Program-made: the position numbers and the translations under genes
The notes under the pieces: generated by a model
Seen by the model: only the letters and a program-made list of their open reading frames with translations
Database searches by the model: none
Told to the model about the DNA's origin: nothing
In this document: one piece after another, positions 23,505 to 34,711 of the stretch
Layout of the letters: each line of letters starts with the position of its first letter
How positions within the stretch are numbered: position 1 is the first letter of the stretch
Assembly (NCBI GenBank): GCA_036346205.1
Contig: JARFJB010000390.1
Location: 1,737,501 to 1,801,500, forward strand
Direction: 5' to 3'
Origin: Vesta saturnalis
Lineage: Eukaryota > Arthropoda > Insecta > Coleoptera > Lampyridae
DNA length: 64,000 nt

Positions 23505-23965
23505 ATACACACATACGAAAATGCACACGTACACGCACAAGCACACTCACACGCACACGCGCAAGCACATGCACATGCACACACACGTACACGCACACGC
23601 ACCCGCACACGCACATGTACACGCACACGCACACACACACACGCACACGCACACGCACACGCACACGCACACGCACACGCCACGACGCACGCGCACGCAC
23701 ACGCACACGCACACGCACGCGCACACGCGCACGCCACGCACACGCACACACACGCACACGCACACGCACACGCACACGCACACGCACACGCACACGCACA
23801 CACGCACACGCACGCGCACACGCACACGCACACGCACACGCACACGCACACGCACACGCACACGCACACTCACACGCACACGCACACACACGTACACGCC
23901 TAGGCGCACACGCATGGGTACGAACATGCGTACGGGCATGCACAACACACGACAGGCACGTACAC
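23505..23965. repeat. Imperfect (CACACG)n / (CA)n microsatellite, about 460 bp
   Basis: Interleaved CACACG, CACGCG and CACACA units with occasional CGCACGACG and CACATG interruptions. This is the most GC-rich stretch of the window. Long open frames on both strands (RTHTHT, CVCVCV, VRVRVR) arise because none of the six-base units contains a stop; none has a gene-like start, end or composition. Confidence 0.95.
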
Positions 23966-24660
23966 GCAAGCAAACGCGCACTTTAACTCACACTTGCAGT
24001 CGCATACACTCAAAATAAATGTTCTATTTAAGGAAATGTCTACTCCGTGATAATGACCTGGTACTGTTAAGGATCGAAACAAGTATGCTTGTAAAACACT
24101 AATTAACTAATATACATTTTTTAGTTTTGGTTTTTATATCTTGTTTAATTCAAAGATTTGATATAAAGATTACGATGAACGATTCCAAAAAATTATTAGT
24201 AAATGCTATGTTAACCAAAGTGATCATTTTAATAAACAGCTAAAAATACTAAATATGATGATTTAACGCAACTCTACACTCTATGCTAAGTTGCATCCCT
24301 GGGAAGTTATAGGCGTTGAAAGTGGGGTTTCAAGTTTCGAAAAAATCAATATCTCAGTTCTATTTGAATTCAGAAAAGCAGAATTAGGTACTCGTTGTGA
24401 GTGGGCACGTAGAGTTCAGTTGTAGCATTTTAAAGGGATGATATGGCACGATGCGCCATTAAAATGTGACCTGTTGGTGGACTTAAAAAATCATTTGTTT
24501 ATTTTATGCGGAATTTAGTTTAATAAAACTTTTCATGGTATCAATTTTTAAAAAACAGTGATTTTCTACAAAAACTCTAATAACTAAAAACACGCAGCTA
24601 GCTGTGTTGTTTAAAATCGTCAAAAATTCAAAAGTTGCCTATGAAAGTAAAAAGTCGAAC
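23966..24660. other. Non-coding DNA
   Basis: No gene or clear repeat structure was identified. Confidence 0.4.
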
Positions 24661-25310
24661 TTGGTGGTGAAAAAAAAAGGTTTGAATAAGAATAACTTAA
24701 TAGAAAAACAAATAACTTAAACAGCAGAATATATAGTAGTTCCAGAGGCCTAGTAGGCTCATGGCTAGTTTTAATGTTTTTCTCCATGAAACTCCATGAA
24801 GCTCTGGCTGTCTCCTCCAATTCTGTAATGTTCAAGCTGCGTAGGTTATCTTGTAATTCGTTTTCCCATTGGCTTCGTGGTGTCCCTTTTCTTCTTTTTC
24901 CTCCTATTTCGGTCCTGTATATTTTATTGGGTATACTTTGGTCTCTCATTTTTATAACGTGGCCTAGCCAATCGAGTCTCTATGTCTTCACTACAACAAC
25001 TATGGTCGGTTCCCCATATAACTCACATATCTCTTCATTGTTGCGCATTTTCCATAATCCTTTAACACATTTTCCACCATAGATTTTCCGTGTATCTTTC
25101 TTTCCCACACTTTTAGTGTGAATTCTTTCTTTTTCTTGATTTCCACACCTCACATCCATAGGTTTTAAACACTATTATTTTTGTTGATCCTGAAAACACT
25201 TTACTTGCTAAGATGTTTTTTAATGCTGTTATACTTTTGGTATCTGCTGCAATTCTGGCTTTATATGCATAACCATAATTATTTCTTTGTGTTCTACGTC
25301 ACTTACTATT
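24661..25310 (-). pseudogene. LINE ORF2 3' end, frameshifted
   Basis: The minus strand encodes the region after the reverse transcriptase core of a non-LTR retrotransposon. In order it reads YKARIAADTKSITALKNILA, then SKVFSGSTKIIVFKTYGCEVW, ERKI, GKCVKGLWKMRNNEEICELY, RLDWLGHVIKMRDQSIPNKI and KRRKGTPRSQWENEL, ending in WSFMEK. These match the usual SKLLSRxTKxxLYKTLIRPxxLYGxExW, FERKILRKIFGP, RLRWLGHVxRM and KRxRGRPxxRWxDD blocks of insect LINE ORF2 proteins. The catalytic palms lie upstream and are missing. Several frame changes and a stop before RLDW make it a dead copy. Confidence 0.85.
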
Positions 25311-26439
25311 AAATTTACAAGTTCGTCATTGCGTAAATCTTCTTCAATGCCAAACACAACACAAATCTAAAATAATTGATAAATTCTTATACTAAATTGG
25401 TTTTGAAAAATTTGCATAAATTACCTTCATCATCAAGCAGATCTCATCTGGTACATTTGGTAAAAAATTAAGTATTTCTTCTTATGAAAGAGGTTTGGAC
25501 TTTTTTGGAATATGATTTCTTCCTTTTTGTTTTAAAAATTTTACATTTGCTAGTATCAAAGTCATTTTTTGCCGAAACGGTTGATTTCACCATGAACAAA
25601 TGGAATTGAAGGAGACTATTCTTTTGACAAGTTGGAAGAATAAACCAGTAAAACAATTTCACTACATTTCGTGTGTGTTGCACCACTCCAATAATACATA
25701 TATCATATTGGCGGTTATACCTTTCAACTGATTTTGTTGGCGGAATTTCCAAACACGTTTCTAAAGACTTCTTCTATCTTTTAGGCGTAATGCATTGAAT
25801 ATCTTCGTTACTTTTTTTTATAAAAATGTCGTTTAAAACTAATTTTTCATAAATAATTGACGACAAAACTTTTAATGTTAAAAATGTAACAGTACGTCAG
25901 CGACGTAAGTGATGTTATATACGATTTCTCTCAGTCATGGCTATGCTGATAAACATTTGTGGCAGGGAAAATTCTTGATTATTACAGTAAAATAAAGTGC
26001 TTGTTTACTTCCGAAAATCGCTATGTATGGTTCTATTGACGGTTGGAGAATAAAACAACTGTATTCCTCCTAAAAACCGTGCATATAATAATTATAAGAA
26101 TCTTAGTGGTCTTTATTATTATTATGAATTTGCGAACTTAAGAACTAAATGTAAGCTACTTTCAAAATTCGACCATATTAAAAGCATTGATAACAAAATT
26201 AACTGTAATATGATATTTGTGTGGTCTAACAGAATTGTAACACCTAACAATGACTTACTTGCCTCAATGTCATTGTCAGAGTCACTCATCAATCAACGCC
26301 TAGGTCAGACCGTTAGGGACCACATGCACCACTTTTTGCATTTACTATTCCCTTTGCATTTAAAATTTTAATTGGCAAGGAATTTTTCGGTAATACGCAA
26401 AGCGCTACATATACATACCACTGATGATTGACGTAGTAA
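25311..26439. other. Unassigned DNA with a 94-codon minus-strand frame
   Basis: The minus-strand frame 25468-25752 contains VERYNRQYDICIIGVVQHTR and a hydrophobic LFYWFILP stretch. The ERYNR start recalls the YNxxMGGVD region of piggyBac-like transposases, but the rest does not follow that pattern, so I leave it unassigned. Otherwise nothing is recognised. Confidence 0.3.
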
Positions 26440-27765
26440 ATGATTAGTTGAGTTGCACCGAATTCAGAAGCAGAAGGAGATTCAGATGCAGAAGATAATA
26501 TCCATTTACAAATATCTTCATCTGTAAAAACTTTGATGATGCCTCCTTAGATGAAAACTTGAGTGGATCTTCTAGTAATGAAGAAGGTAGTTCCTCTGAC
26601 GACTAACTTGGTGATTAATATCGCTGGGAAAAGGTGCCAAAAGAACCCCAAGTGTATGCTAGACATCGTTCCCAACAACCGTTTGAAATATTAAGGTATG
26701 CCCAATATAGTATGTGAAGCCCTATTAAAATTTTTTTACATGTCGTCTATTGTGTTTTTTTATCATTTATAATGGACCAATATAATCAGTACGCTATTCA
26801 AAACAATCAAGTGCTTCTTGACCTAAAGATGGACGAACTAAAACATGTATTGGTATTTTAATTATTATAGGTCTCCATTCTCTACTGTATTGAAGTTCAG
26901 ACGATAATTTGAAAGTTTGGCGTGTGCAGATCGTCATGCCTAAAAGAAGCGAACATAACCATGACAACTTATATAAGGTACGCCTTTTTGTTTACTACAT
27001 AACACAGAGATTCATCCCTCAATATTTATTTCAATTGATGAGTCTATGATTCGAAGGACGCAGCTCTTGGAAGTAGTTACTGCATTTTTTCGGTCATTTG
27101 TCTCCATCTGTGCCCTTGGCAAAAAACATTTGCAAAAGATCATGCGCCAAACAGGAAAATAAATCCCAAAATAATTTCTAAAAAGTGATGAAAACTTGCG
27201 GACCGGAATGATCGAAGGTGGGGATATTTCTGTATCCAAATGGAAGGATAGAGGCAAAACGTATATGTGTAGTATTTACAATTCATAATCCCTTATCTGA
27301 TACTCAAGCATTACGGACACAAACAAATGGTATCTGTTGTGGAATAGAATTAGTACATGGGCGGTTATATCGATTTGATCAATATATTATGTTTGCGTGT
27401 AGCATAACATGGAAAGGTAAACGTTGATTTGTTATTGCCTCGATTCTTGCATTGTAAACTTATATACAAAACAACAATGCAGCAATCTACGATCAAAGTA
27501 AAGCTAATTTCTTATCTAAAGTTGATCCACTGTCACAATTTGGTTATGTCAGAAAAAGCGTAATCCAAAACGGAAATCTACAACTCCTAAAGTTTCAAGA
27601 TTTTTTTATGTTCGAACACATCTTCCCATCAAAAGAAAAGACGACAGTGTTGTTACTGTAGCACACGAAAAGACCAGAAAAGATCTAACACAACCTGTCA
27701 AGAATGTAATGTCGCTTTGTGTCTCGAATGTTTTGTGCCATTTCATAAAAGCTCTTAGAATGTTT
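26440..27765 (+). pseudogene. piggyBac-like transposase, near full-length, decayed
   Basis: The plus strand keeps the order of a piggyBac transposase, which excises and inserts DNA at TTAA. It has an acidic Ser/Glu/Asp-rich N-terminus (26460-26620), RWEKVPKEPQVYARHRSQQP, then NQYAIQNNQVLLDLKMDELK, LYKVRLF, SIDESMI with the first catalytic D (about 27040), KKHLQKIMRQTGK and LRTG, SVSKWKDRGKTYMCSI, RFDQYIMF, NNNAAIYDQSKANFL, and a C-terminal cysteine-rich zinc-binding domain CCYCSTRKDQKRSNTTCQEC with C and H continuing (about 27640-27750). The stretch after DESMI that normally holds the KQYMPxKPxKxGxKxW block is deleted. Stops and frame changes are frequent. No TTAA-flanked ends were identified. 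Confidence 0.85.
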
Positions 27766-28059
27766 TAGATTTGTTTGCGTTTATTTATATCTGGTTGTTT
27801 TTTCGTTTTTGTAAATGGATAGGAAATTTTCGTACATATTACGGTGTGTGCCGAAATAAAGGAAGCTTGTGAATTATTATCGCATCCACTGACATAAGTG
27901 ACAGTTGTCATGGTATCTATACATTATTTATTCGAACAAGCTGTCAAAAAGATTCGAAATGGTGCTTACAAAGTAAGAAACAAATTTTATTATTGAGTAT
28001 TATTTTTGCTCATATGGGAATAGACAATCAAATGGTCCTAGTTTGTTAAACGTTGCCAC
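27766..28059. other. Short gap between two transposon remnants
   Basis: No feature is recognised. It probably contains the 3' flank of the piggyBac copy and the 5' part of the following mariner-type element. Confidence 0.4.
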
Positions 28060-28985
28060 TCAATTTCGGGAACAGTTTTAGAAGCCACCACCGACTAATA
28101 AGGATTTGGTGAGCCGTTGGAAAATTTCGACGTACTGGTCGTCTAGTTACCCTGACAACTAATGCGTATCAAGGAAGGTTATTTCAACAGGTATTAGAAT
28201 ATCCAAAAACAAGTTTTCGGCGAACATCTCTAAAAATGAATTTAAGAGAAACGTGTACTCGAATAATGCTTAAGAAGCTCTGTGGATTTCCCTATAAAAA
28301 ATAAAAAATTTGGATAACGCTTGAATAATACAGACAAGCAAGTAAAAGTTGTGTACTGTGATGCAGTTTTAGCAATGGCTCATAATCAACCTTTCTTTCT
28401 TTCAAGTGTGTGGTTTTCGTTCGTATGCCACGTTCATCTGAATAGAATTATCAATCGACATACAAATCGTTTTCTAGGTTTTAAACGATCAAATATCATC
28501 ATAGAGAAACCCCATCATAGTGAGTCTGTAACGATTTGGTGATAGGTTAAACGAGTTTTGTTCGTAGAAAGTATATTTTAGTACCAAAACGTAAACTGAT
28601 TACCACACTTAATTAAAATACTTGTCTTTTGGGAATTAAATGATGTATTTTTTATGTTTTAGCAGATGCGATATAGAAAACAACCATCTTTGATCGACTT
28701 CAGACATTTCTGCCATGCCAGAAACCCCATGGTTGAAGAAAATTTTGCAGACTGCGAAATTTCCCGTAACACGGATTTTCCTTATTCTCCTCGTTGACCT
28801 GATTAAACAACTCTTGATGATTACGTATGGGATGTGCTAAAATAAGCCATTTTTACAAAAACCCCACTGGCAAATTTATGAGTACTCCTATGGCAGAGTC
28901 ATACACAAGATTTTTTCTGCCAACGTCAACAATTGTTATTAAAATCGACAAACAAAATTGTTGTACTTTTTAAAATTTCATACCT
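28060..28985 (+). pseudogene. Tc1/mariner-type transposase, decayed
   Basis: The plus strand shows the second helix-turn-helix region (GRLVTLTTNAYQGRLFQQVL, SFRRTSLKMNLRETCTRIML, KKLCGFPYK), then VWFSFVCHVHLNRIINRHTN, FLGFKRSNIIIEKPHHSES and VTIW, which is the block usually read as FSDEAHFHLNGYVN. The first catalytic D and E are replaced (FVCH). A degraded second block and then SPR-PD-TTLDDYVWDVLK near 28790-28845 keep the third D position, with stop codons inside. It is a different lineage from the copies at 13-21 kb. The 3' part lies in the left arm of the inverted repeat 28860-32460. Confidence 0.8.
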
Positions 28986-29058
28986 GTTGAAATTAAGTTG
29001 GCAACACTGACAACTGAAGGTAACCATTTGGAAATTTAAAATTTTTTCTTTCAAAAAA

Positions 29059-29137
29059 TCACTTTTTAGAAATTATTTGGGAAGTATTTTCTTGTTTGGC
29101 GCATGATCTTTTGCAAAAGTTTTTTTAGCCAAGGGCT
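29059..29137 (-). mobile_element. piggyBac-derived fragment inside the left arm
   Basis: On the minus strand this matches 27112-27187 of the piggyBac pseudogene over about 78 bp (CTTTTTAGAAATTATTT, CTGTTTGGCGCATGATC equivalents). It lies within the extra part of the left arm that the right arm lacks, so it arrived separately, probably in a small piggyBac derivative. Confidence 0.6.
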
Positions 29138-29493
29138 ATGTGGTTATGGGCTAAAACTATCAGTACCAACTTTACTGCCAATCTAACCTAAAAAATACAA
29201 TTGCGAAATTATTCATTACTCGAATTTTGTAATTGTTTATAAGGAACTAACACGGACATAATAAGGGATGAGTACACGTACACGGTAACAAGATTAGGCT
29301 TTGTGTTATGTCAAATGTCGATTATAACGAATATTCTATCAACTTTGTTACTCCAACGAATACCAACTGTAATTTAATAGTATTTTTGCCGGCCGGAAAA
29401 CACATAGTTTCCGGATATATTTGCGACCTGCATATGCCCTATCACAGAACGAAGGAACAAAAAATTATTTTCGTTGGTCATAAGGTTCAGTGA

Positions 29494-29495
29494 TA

Positions 29496-29566
<71 letters not shown>
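29494..29566. repeat. (TA)n microsatellite
   Basis: About 73 bp TA tract at the left edge of the mariner element inside the inverted repeat. Confidence 0.95.
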
Positions 29567-29572
<6 letters not shown>

Positions 29573-31712
29573 TATTGAAATACGGGGCAAAATAACAAAA
29601 ATTTTTAGCTCTAGAAGCATTATTTACAAAATATTTAAAATTCTGAAAATATATTATTAAGCAACGTTTTGAGTACTTTTAGGTTGTTTACAAAAAAAAT
29701 TTACAGTCATTGGTATGCTTGCTACCTACACTAATTTTTGTTTTTCTTATGAGAACTATTTTGTGTTTTTACACCATTGTATATAGCTAAAATCTTTGGG
29801 TTGACATATCGAGTTAACCCTGTAAAATAAATGAGCTTTACTTTTAAACAATATTTGCGATAAAGTCGGTATGTTGGAGATGTGTTACAAGAGTAGCAAA
29901 AATTCACAAAGAGCAAATTAAATTATAGTTGTAGTATGTTCCAAATTAAGTTTAACATCAAAAGTTCTATTTGATTTAAGTTCTAAAGATTGAATTTAAA
30001 TTTAGCACGTTTATAACGTTATAAGTTTAAACTAGAGAAAAGAATTTATGATAATAACGATAAATTTAATATGCTAGAAGTGTATTTCAAGTGCAATAGT
30101 AATGTACGTAGAGTAAGAGATTTATATTCGGAAGGATATTCTGAAAGATGGCGACCATCTCTTATGATGTTTAGGCGCTTGGAAAGTAATTTGAGAATTT
30201 ACGGGTCATTTTCAAAAATTAAAGATGTACTTCCTCATCATCGTCGTCTAGAAGTTATTAATGCTATTGAAGAGAATCAATGATTATCCACAAGAGAAAT
30301 AAGCGAAATAACAAACCTATCTGATTCAAGTGTTTGGAAAATACTTCGTAAAAATAAATATCGTTCTTATAAAATAAATTTAGTGCATAGTTTACATGAA
30401 GGAGACGCTGAAAGAAGAATGGAATTTAGGCAATTGCTTATCCACGAATATGAAAATAATCCTACTATTTTAAAACAAATATTATGGAGTGACGAATCGA
30501 GTTTCACAAATAAAGGTATTTTTAATAGCAATATTCATTGATATTGGTCAACAGAAAATCGAAGACGATTTATGGAGGTGAGACCTCATCAGTTTATTTC
30601 GAATATCAAAAGATATTTTCACTTTTTATAAAAACGAGTTGGAAAATTTTCTTGACGATATTCCACTAAATCAACTTAATTCAATTTGTTTTCAACAAGA
30701 TGGGGCCCCTGCGCACAATGTCGCAATAATCAAAATTATTTAAATAGAAAATTTTCCGACAGATGAATAGGAGCAAAAGCACCTATATTTTGACCGGTTA
30801 GGTCTCCGGATCTAACTCCACTAAATGTTTATTTTTGGGGTTACGTGAAAGATAGTGTTTATTCGGAAAATATTAACAGCGTTGAGCATTTAAGAAAAAT
30901 AATTATCACTGCTTTCATAAATGTCCTAAAAGTTCATCTTCGACGTTCTTCAGAACATGTTCTCAAAAGGTGCTTGCTGCGTTTGCAAAACCAAGGTCAT
31001 CAATCAAACGTTTATTGTGATGTGCAAATAGTTTCAGCAATTGAAAATTCGTTTTAATTAATAGTTGTGTAAATAGTAATACATAGTAATTTATTTGTAA
31101 TTAGTAATAGTTTTTAAATCTAAATTTATTTGGTAATAGTTTTTAGTTCATAAATTCTTTTCTTTAATTTAAGCTAATAACGTGATAAATGTGTTAAATT
31201 TAAATTCAATCTTTAGAATTTAAATCAAATAGAACCTTTGATTAATCTTAATTTGGAAAATTTTTCAATTATAATTTAACTTGCTTTTTATAAAATTTTT
31301 GTTGCTTTTGTAACACACCTCCAACATACCGGCTTTATCGCAAATACTGTTTAATTGTAATGGCGACGCCTCAGTTGTTTTACAAGGTTAATAATAATTA
31401 AAATATTTATTTTTGAAGTTATTTATAAATTTTTAATGACACATGAATACATTTTTGAAATCAAAGATTTTAGCTCTTTACAATGGTGTAAAAACACAGA
31501 ACAGTTCTCAGAAGAAAAGCAAAAATTAGTGTAGATAACAAGCAAACTAATGACTGTACATTTTTTGTTGTAAATGCCACCTAAAAGTACCCTAATAGTT
31601 GCCTTAATAATGTATTTTCAGAATTTTAAATATTTTGTAAATAACGCTTCTAGAGCCCAAAATTAAAGTCTGACATTTTGTTATTTTGTCCCGTGTTTCA
31701 ATAACGGCAAAG
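29567..31712. mobile_element. Mariner-like element with inverted ends of about 480-560 bp
   Basis: 29570-30050 pairs in reverse complement with about 31150-31712. Landmarks are TTGAAATACGGGGCAAAATAAC against GTTATTTTGTCCCGTGTTTCAA, CCAACATACCGGCTTTATCGC, and the TTCAATCTTTAGA stretch next to the gene. Almost everything except the transposase gene is inverted repeat, which is long for a mariner. The extra sequence 31713-31805 recurs at about 36200-36320. Confidence 0.8.
30071..31054 (+). pseudogene. Mariner-like transposase with stops
   Basis: Begins MLEVYFKCNSNVRRVRDLYS, with FRRLESNLRIYGSF as the N-terminal helix-turn-helix. After a stop at 30281-30283 it continues STREISEITNLSDSSVWKIL, LHEGDAERRMEFRQLLIHEY, ILWSDESSFTNKGIF with the first catalytic D, a shifted frame with QQDGAPAHN (second D, near 30700), VRSPDLTPLNVYFWGYVKDS (third D, near 30810) and a C-terminal part to about 31054. 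All three catalytic positions remain, but several in-frame stops and at least two frame changes inactivate it. It fills the space between the long inverted ends. Confidence 0.88.
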
Positions 31713-31804
31713 TAAACGTAAACTTTGAATTGTGAGCTTAATTATAATTAAATCGAAGATAGTTTTTGTCCATTTAACCTCTACCTCTGCTAATAACCAA
31801 GTGG

Positions 31805-31926
<122 letters not shown>

Positions 31927-32460
31927 GAACATCACTGAACGTTATGACCAGCGAAAATATTTGTTCTGTAATAGGGCATATGCAAACCGCAAATGCGTAC
32001 GAAAACTATGCGTTTTCTGGCCTAGTCCGGCAGAAATAATACTAAATTACAATTGGTAACTGATAGAATATTCGACATAAGCGACATTTGCTACTTGCTT
32101 TACCGTGTACACGTACGTATCCGTTATTATGTCTGTATTACAATTATATCTATACATTATTGTATAGTCAACAAATTGGCAAGGTACCCACAAAATTCGA
32201 GTAATGAATAACTTCACAATTGTATTTTTTAGGTTATATTGATTACCGTCAGTTGTCAGTATTGCCAACTTAGTTTCAACAGGTATGACATTTTAAAAAG
32301 TACAATTAATTTTGTTTGTTGATTTTAATAACAGTTGTTGACGTCCGCACAAAAAATCTTGTGTATCACATTGCTATAAAATGGTTTGCGAGTACTCATA
32401 AATTTGCTTCGTCTCGGCCTGCAAAGTTTACTCTTACTCGCTAACACCAATTTTCTGGCC

Positions 32461-32665
32461 TTGTAATACAAATAACTACTTGTTCCTTCGTTCTGTAATA
32501 GGGCATATGCAAACCGCAAATACGTCCGGAAACTATGTGTTTTCCGACCTAGGCCGTTAACAGTACTACTAAATTACAATTGGTGTTAGTTGAAGCGACA
32601 GCGACATAATTGATTCTTTCAAGTATAAACCTATAACCACATAGCGAAATTAGTTATATATGACT
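32461..32665 (-). repeat. Third partial copy of the 29180-29490 arm sequence
   Basis: TTCTGTAATAGGGCATATGC, GGAAACTATGTGTTTTCC, TAAATTACAATTGGTGTTAG and ATAACCACATAGC repeat the right-arm sequence at 31965-32080 in the same orientation, with the CTATGTGGTTAT block of the left arm (29140) added. Confidence 0.7.
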
Positions 32666-32799
32666 GAAATCCAACAAGAATACAGGTATTATATAGGTAG
32701 GTTTGCTTAAATCAATTCGTTTTCTGATATCTTCAAATTCTAGATAGATACCAATATAATAATTAATCTTAACCAAACTAACCTTCTAAAGCTAAACAC

Positions 32800-33375
32800 T
32801 TATAATTAATAGTAATTATGTAATTTTCACAACATAAAATGTTTATGTGCGGCACGGTTGGATTTTTAGATCCATTATTTGAAGATAGCTCGACGTTTTC
32901 AACACGGACATTGTTAGCTATCATCACCGTCTCCGGCTGTTCATGTGTTAAAATCATGCCGGTGCTTGTTGATGACAGTGCTACTCTTCCAACCACCGTG
33001 CCGCTTTACAGTAGTTATATCGACTCCACGACCTGGTGGTGATGTAGCGCTACTGCGTCGAAAACAGTATCCTGTGTAAGCCGAAGGATTATCCAATTCA
33101 AAAGTGGCGATTTTGGAAGGAATGCGTCCGAATGTGTGAATTTTTGTTGGCATAATACAAAAAGAAACGATCAAGTTGTACTGTCGGTGATCGTAAAGAT
33201 GTATATTTCCTCATAATACTAATCCAGGCCGGCTCTGTGATGCAAGATGTGCGTGGTTTATTGGTTTTCGTATTAGGAATTCTAATTATTATAGCATCTC
33301 CATGATCTTAAACATCTTGCACCGCCATTTTAGCCAACTCGTCTTTGCGGCAAGCTGCACACATTTCGATTATTA
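32800..33375 (-). pseudogene. Crypton-like tyrosine recombinase, C-terminal half
   Basis: The minus strand reads IEMCAACRKDELAKMAVQDV, a stop, AIIIRIPNTKTNKPRT, YTSLRSPTVQLDRFFLYYAN, then after a frame change NPSAYTGYCFRRSSAT and GVDITTVKRHGGWKSSTV. This is the catalytic half of a Crypton-type tyrosine recombinase, which moves DNA by site-specific recombination. The box I arginine region (RKDEL for the usual RRSEL), the HxxR box (here Y-C-F-R, so the histidine is lost) and the HGGWKS box are seen. The tyrosine nucleophile normally in AEGYI is not intact. The tail NNGSKNPTVPHINI in another frame fits the family's end. One stop and two frame changes make it inactive. Confidence 0.85.
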
Positions 33376-33612
33376 AATCCGTTTAAAAGTGAAAGAGTGT
33401 AATAGGTTAAGTTGGATTAAATTAGAATTAAGGAATTACGTTTACTTTAATTATTAGGCTCTCCTCATCTCGAGCTTCGTGAAGAAATTTTTCAATTCTT
33501 CAATTTCTAGCACCTAATTGTTTATATACAAATTTGTCGTAAACGAAAAACATTTCTTTAGTTGCCAAGTTAAGTAGATCTCTAAATTTAGATTTATAAC
33601 TTTAGAGTTTTC

Positions 33613-34203
33613 TTGAAAAATATGGAACACTGGAACTGTGGTAGGATCTGTAACAAACAAAATACACCCACCACACAAAATTAAAAAACACCGAACGCGT
33701 TTCGATAGCTACGCTATCATCATCAGCGGTCGACTAGGACGGAATAAAGAAAATTTCTAACATATATACCATCAGCGAGTAACGCTTCATTGCTAATCTG
33801 GTGAAAGTGAAAGTTATGAAAGTTTAATGAGTTCAGAGTAGCCTAAATGTCCTTGATTACCATTATTCATTAGAATTTGTTTGTTTTTGAAGATCTCTAA
33901 ACTTTCATATCAAGTTCGTACTTATTACTAACATGTTTGATTAATGACACCTCAATCTATTACATGGTTTTTATCAAACACATGTAGGGCTACGGCAGAC
34001 TTGTCCCGACGTTTGTATTTTATGAGCTAAATGTTCTTTAAAGAGAATTTTGATAGGTCGTTTAGTTTGCCCCACATATATTTGTTCCCAATTTTTACAA
34101 TTAATCTTATAAATTCCCGATCTATCCTGCTTATCCACTTTATCTTTTGGATTGCCTAAAAGAGTTTGCGAACTATTATCTGAACTAGTGACTGTTTTAG
34201 AGT
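33613..34203 (-). mobile_element. 5'-truncated PLE tail inserted in PLE A, 12-bp target duplication
   Basis: The 12-mer TTTAGAGTTTTC flanks the block at 33601-33612 and 34204-34215. On the minus strand the block encodes SDNSSQTLLGNPKDKVDKQD and SGIYKINCKNWEQIYVGQTK, the linker and GIY-YIG endonuclease of a PLE (with the two C residues and the IYVG half of the signature). It then runs through a non-coding tail with a hammerhead-like motif and ends at TTTTTCAA. The 5' end is truncated, as expected for target-primed integration. It interrupts the RT of PLE copy A. Confidence 0.8.
33689..33726 (-). ncRNA. Hammerhead-ribozyme-like motif in PLE tail
   Basis: Minus strand: CTGATGA, one unpaired T, stem II GATAGC/GCTATC with a GTA loop, then GAAAC. 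A short stem III (ACGC with GTGT, one G-U pair) encloses GTTCG and is followed by T, giving a U-H site. These are the core elements of a type I hammerhead. The extra base between the CUGANGA box and stem II, and the lack of a clear stem I, are reasons for caution. Confidence 0.5.
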
Positions 34204-34711
34204 TTTAGAGTTTTCATTTGTAAAGAGAGAATTGACAATAATGTCAATAGTTTTATCTAACGGGATAATAATAAATAAATTTTCTATGTCAAAGCTTGCC
34301 ATTGCGACTTTTTTATAAGTTTTAAGAGACTTGGTTTCTTTGGCAAAAGAAAAACTATCTTTTATGACAAATTCATTTTGAGTTATAGATAGATGAGGAA
34401 TTAAGAATTTAGCTAAATTATAACTAGGAGTACCCATAGATGAAAGGATTGGACGAAAGGGCCAATTATTCTTGTGTACCTTAGCGACATCCACAAGGTG
34501 AACATTTCTCTGCTAAGTTTTTGTTTATTTTCCTTAGCTTCTTTTTAAAATTGTCTTCAATGGATAAAGTTGACTTGAAAAAATCTTCGAATGACATTTT
34601 GTATTATTAGATATGTCATTTACATTTTAGTATGTCTATTTCCTTATATTTAACTTTAAGTCTGTTCTAACAATTTTGAAAATTGTATACGTTATATTAC
34701 CGAAACATTAA

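Larger units (their letters stand above)
33480..34690 (-). pseudogene. Penelope-like element A, reverse transcriptase split by an insertion
   Basis: Minus strand. The RT part at 34494-34156 reads VAKVHKNNWPFRPILSSMGT, PSYNLAKFLIPHLS and ASFDIENLFIIIPLDKTIDI (motif A, FD), ending in NENSK. The next RT piece, ATKEM(F)FVYDKF in another frame, appears only at 33600-33480, on the other side of an inserted block (33613-34203). This copy is oriented head to head with copy C (34712-36102), which keeps the same segments joined. Penelope-like elements encode an RT related to telomerase plus a GIY-YIG endonuclease. This copy is dead. Confidence 0.8.

Noticed and set aside
23468..24018. Open frames of 120-186 codons on both strands (THTHT, CVCVC, VRVRV)
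   Set aside because: They are translations of the (CACACG)n microsatellite, open in all frames, with no coding composition.
25468..25752. Possible second piggyBac C-terminus (VERYNRQYD)
   Set aside because: Only the first few residues fit; the GVDxxD motif and later blocks are absent.
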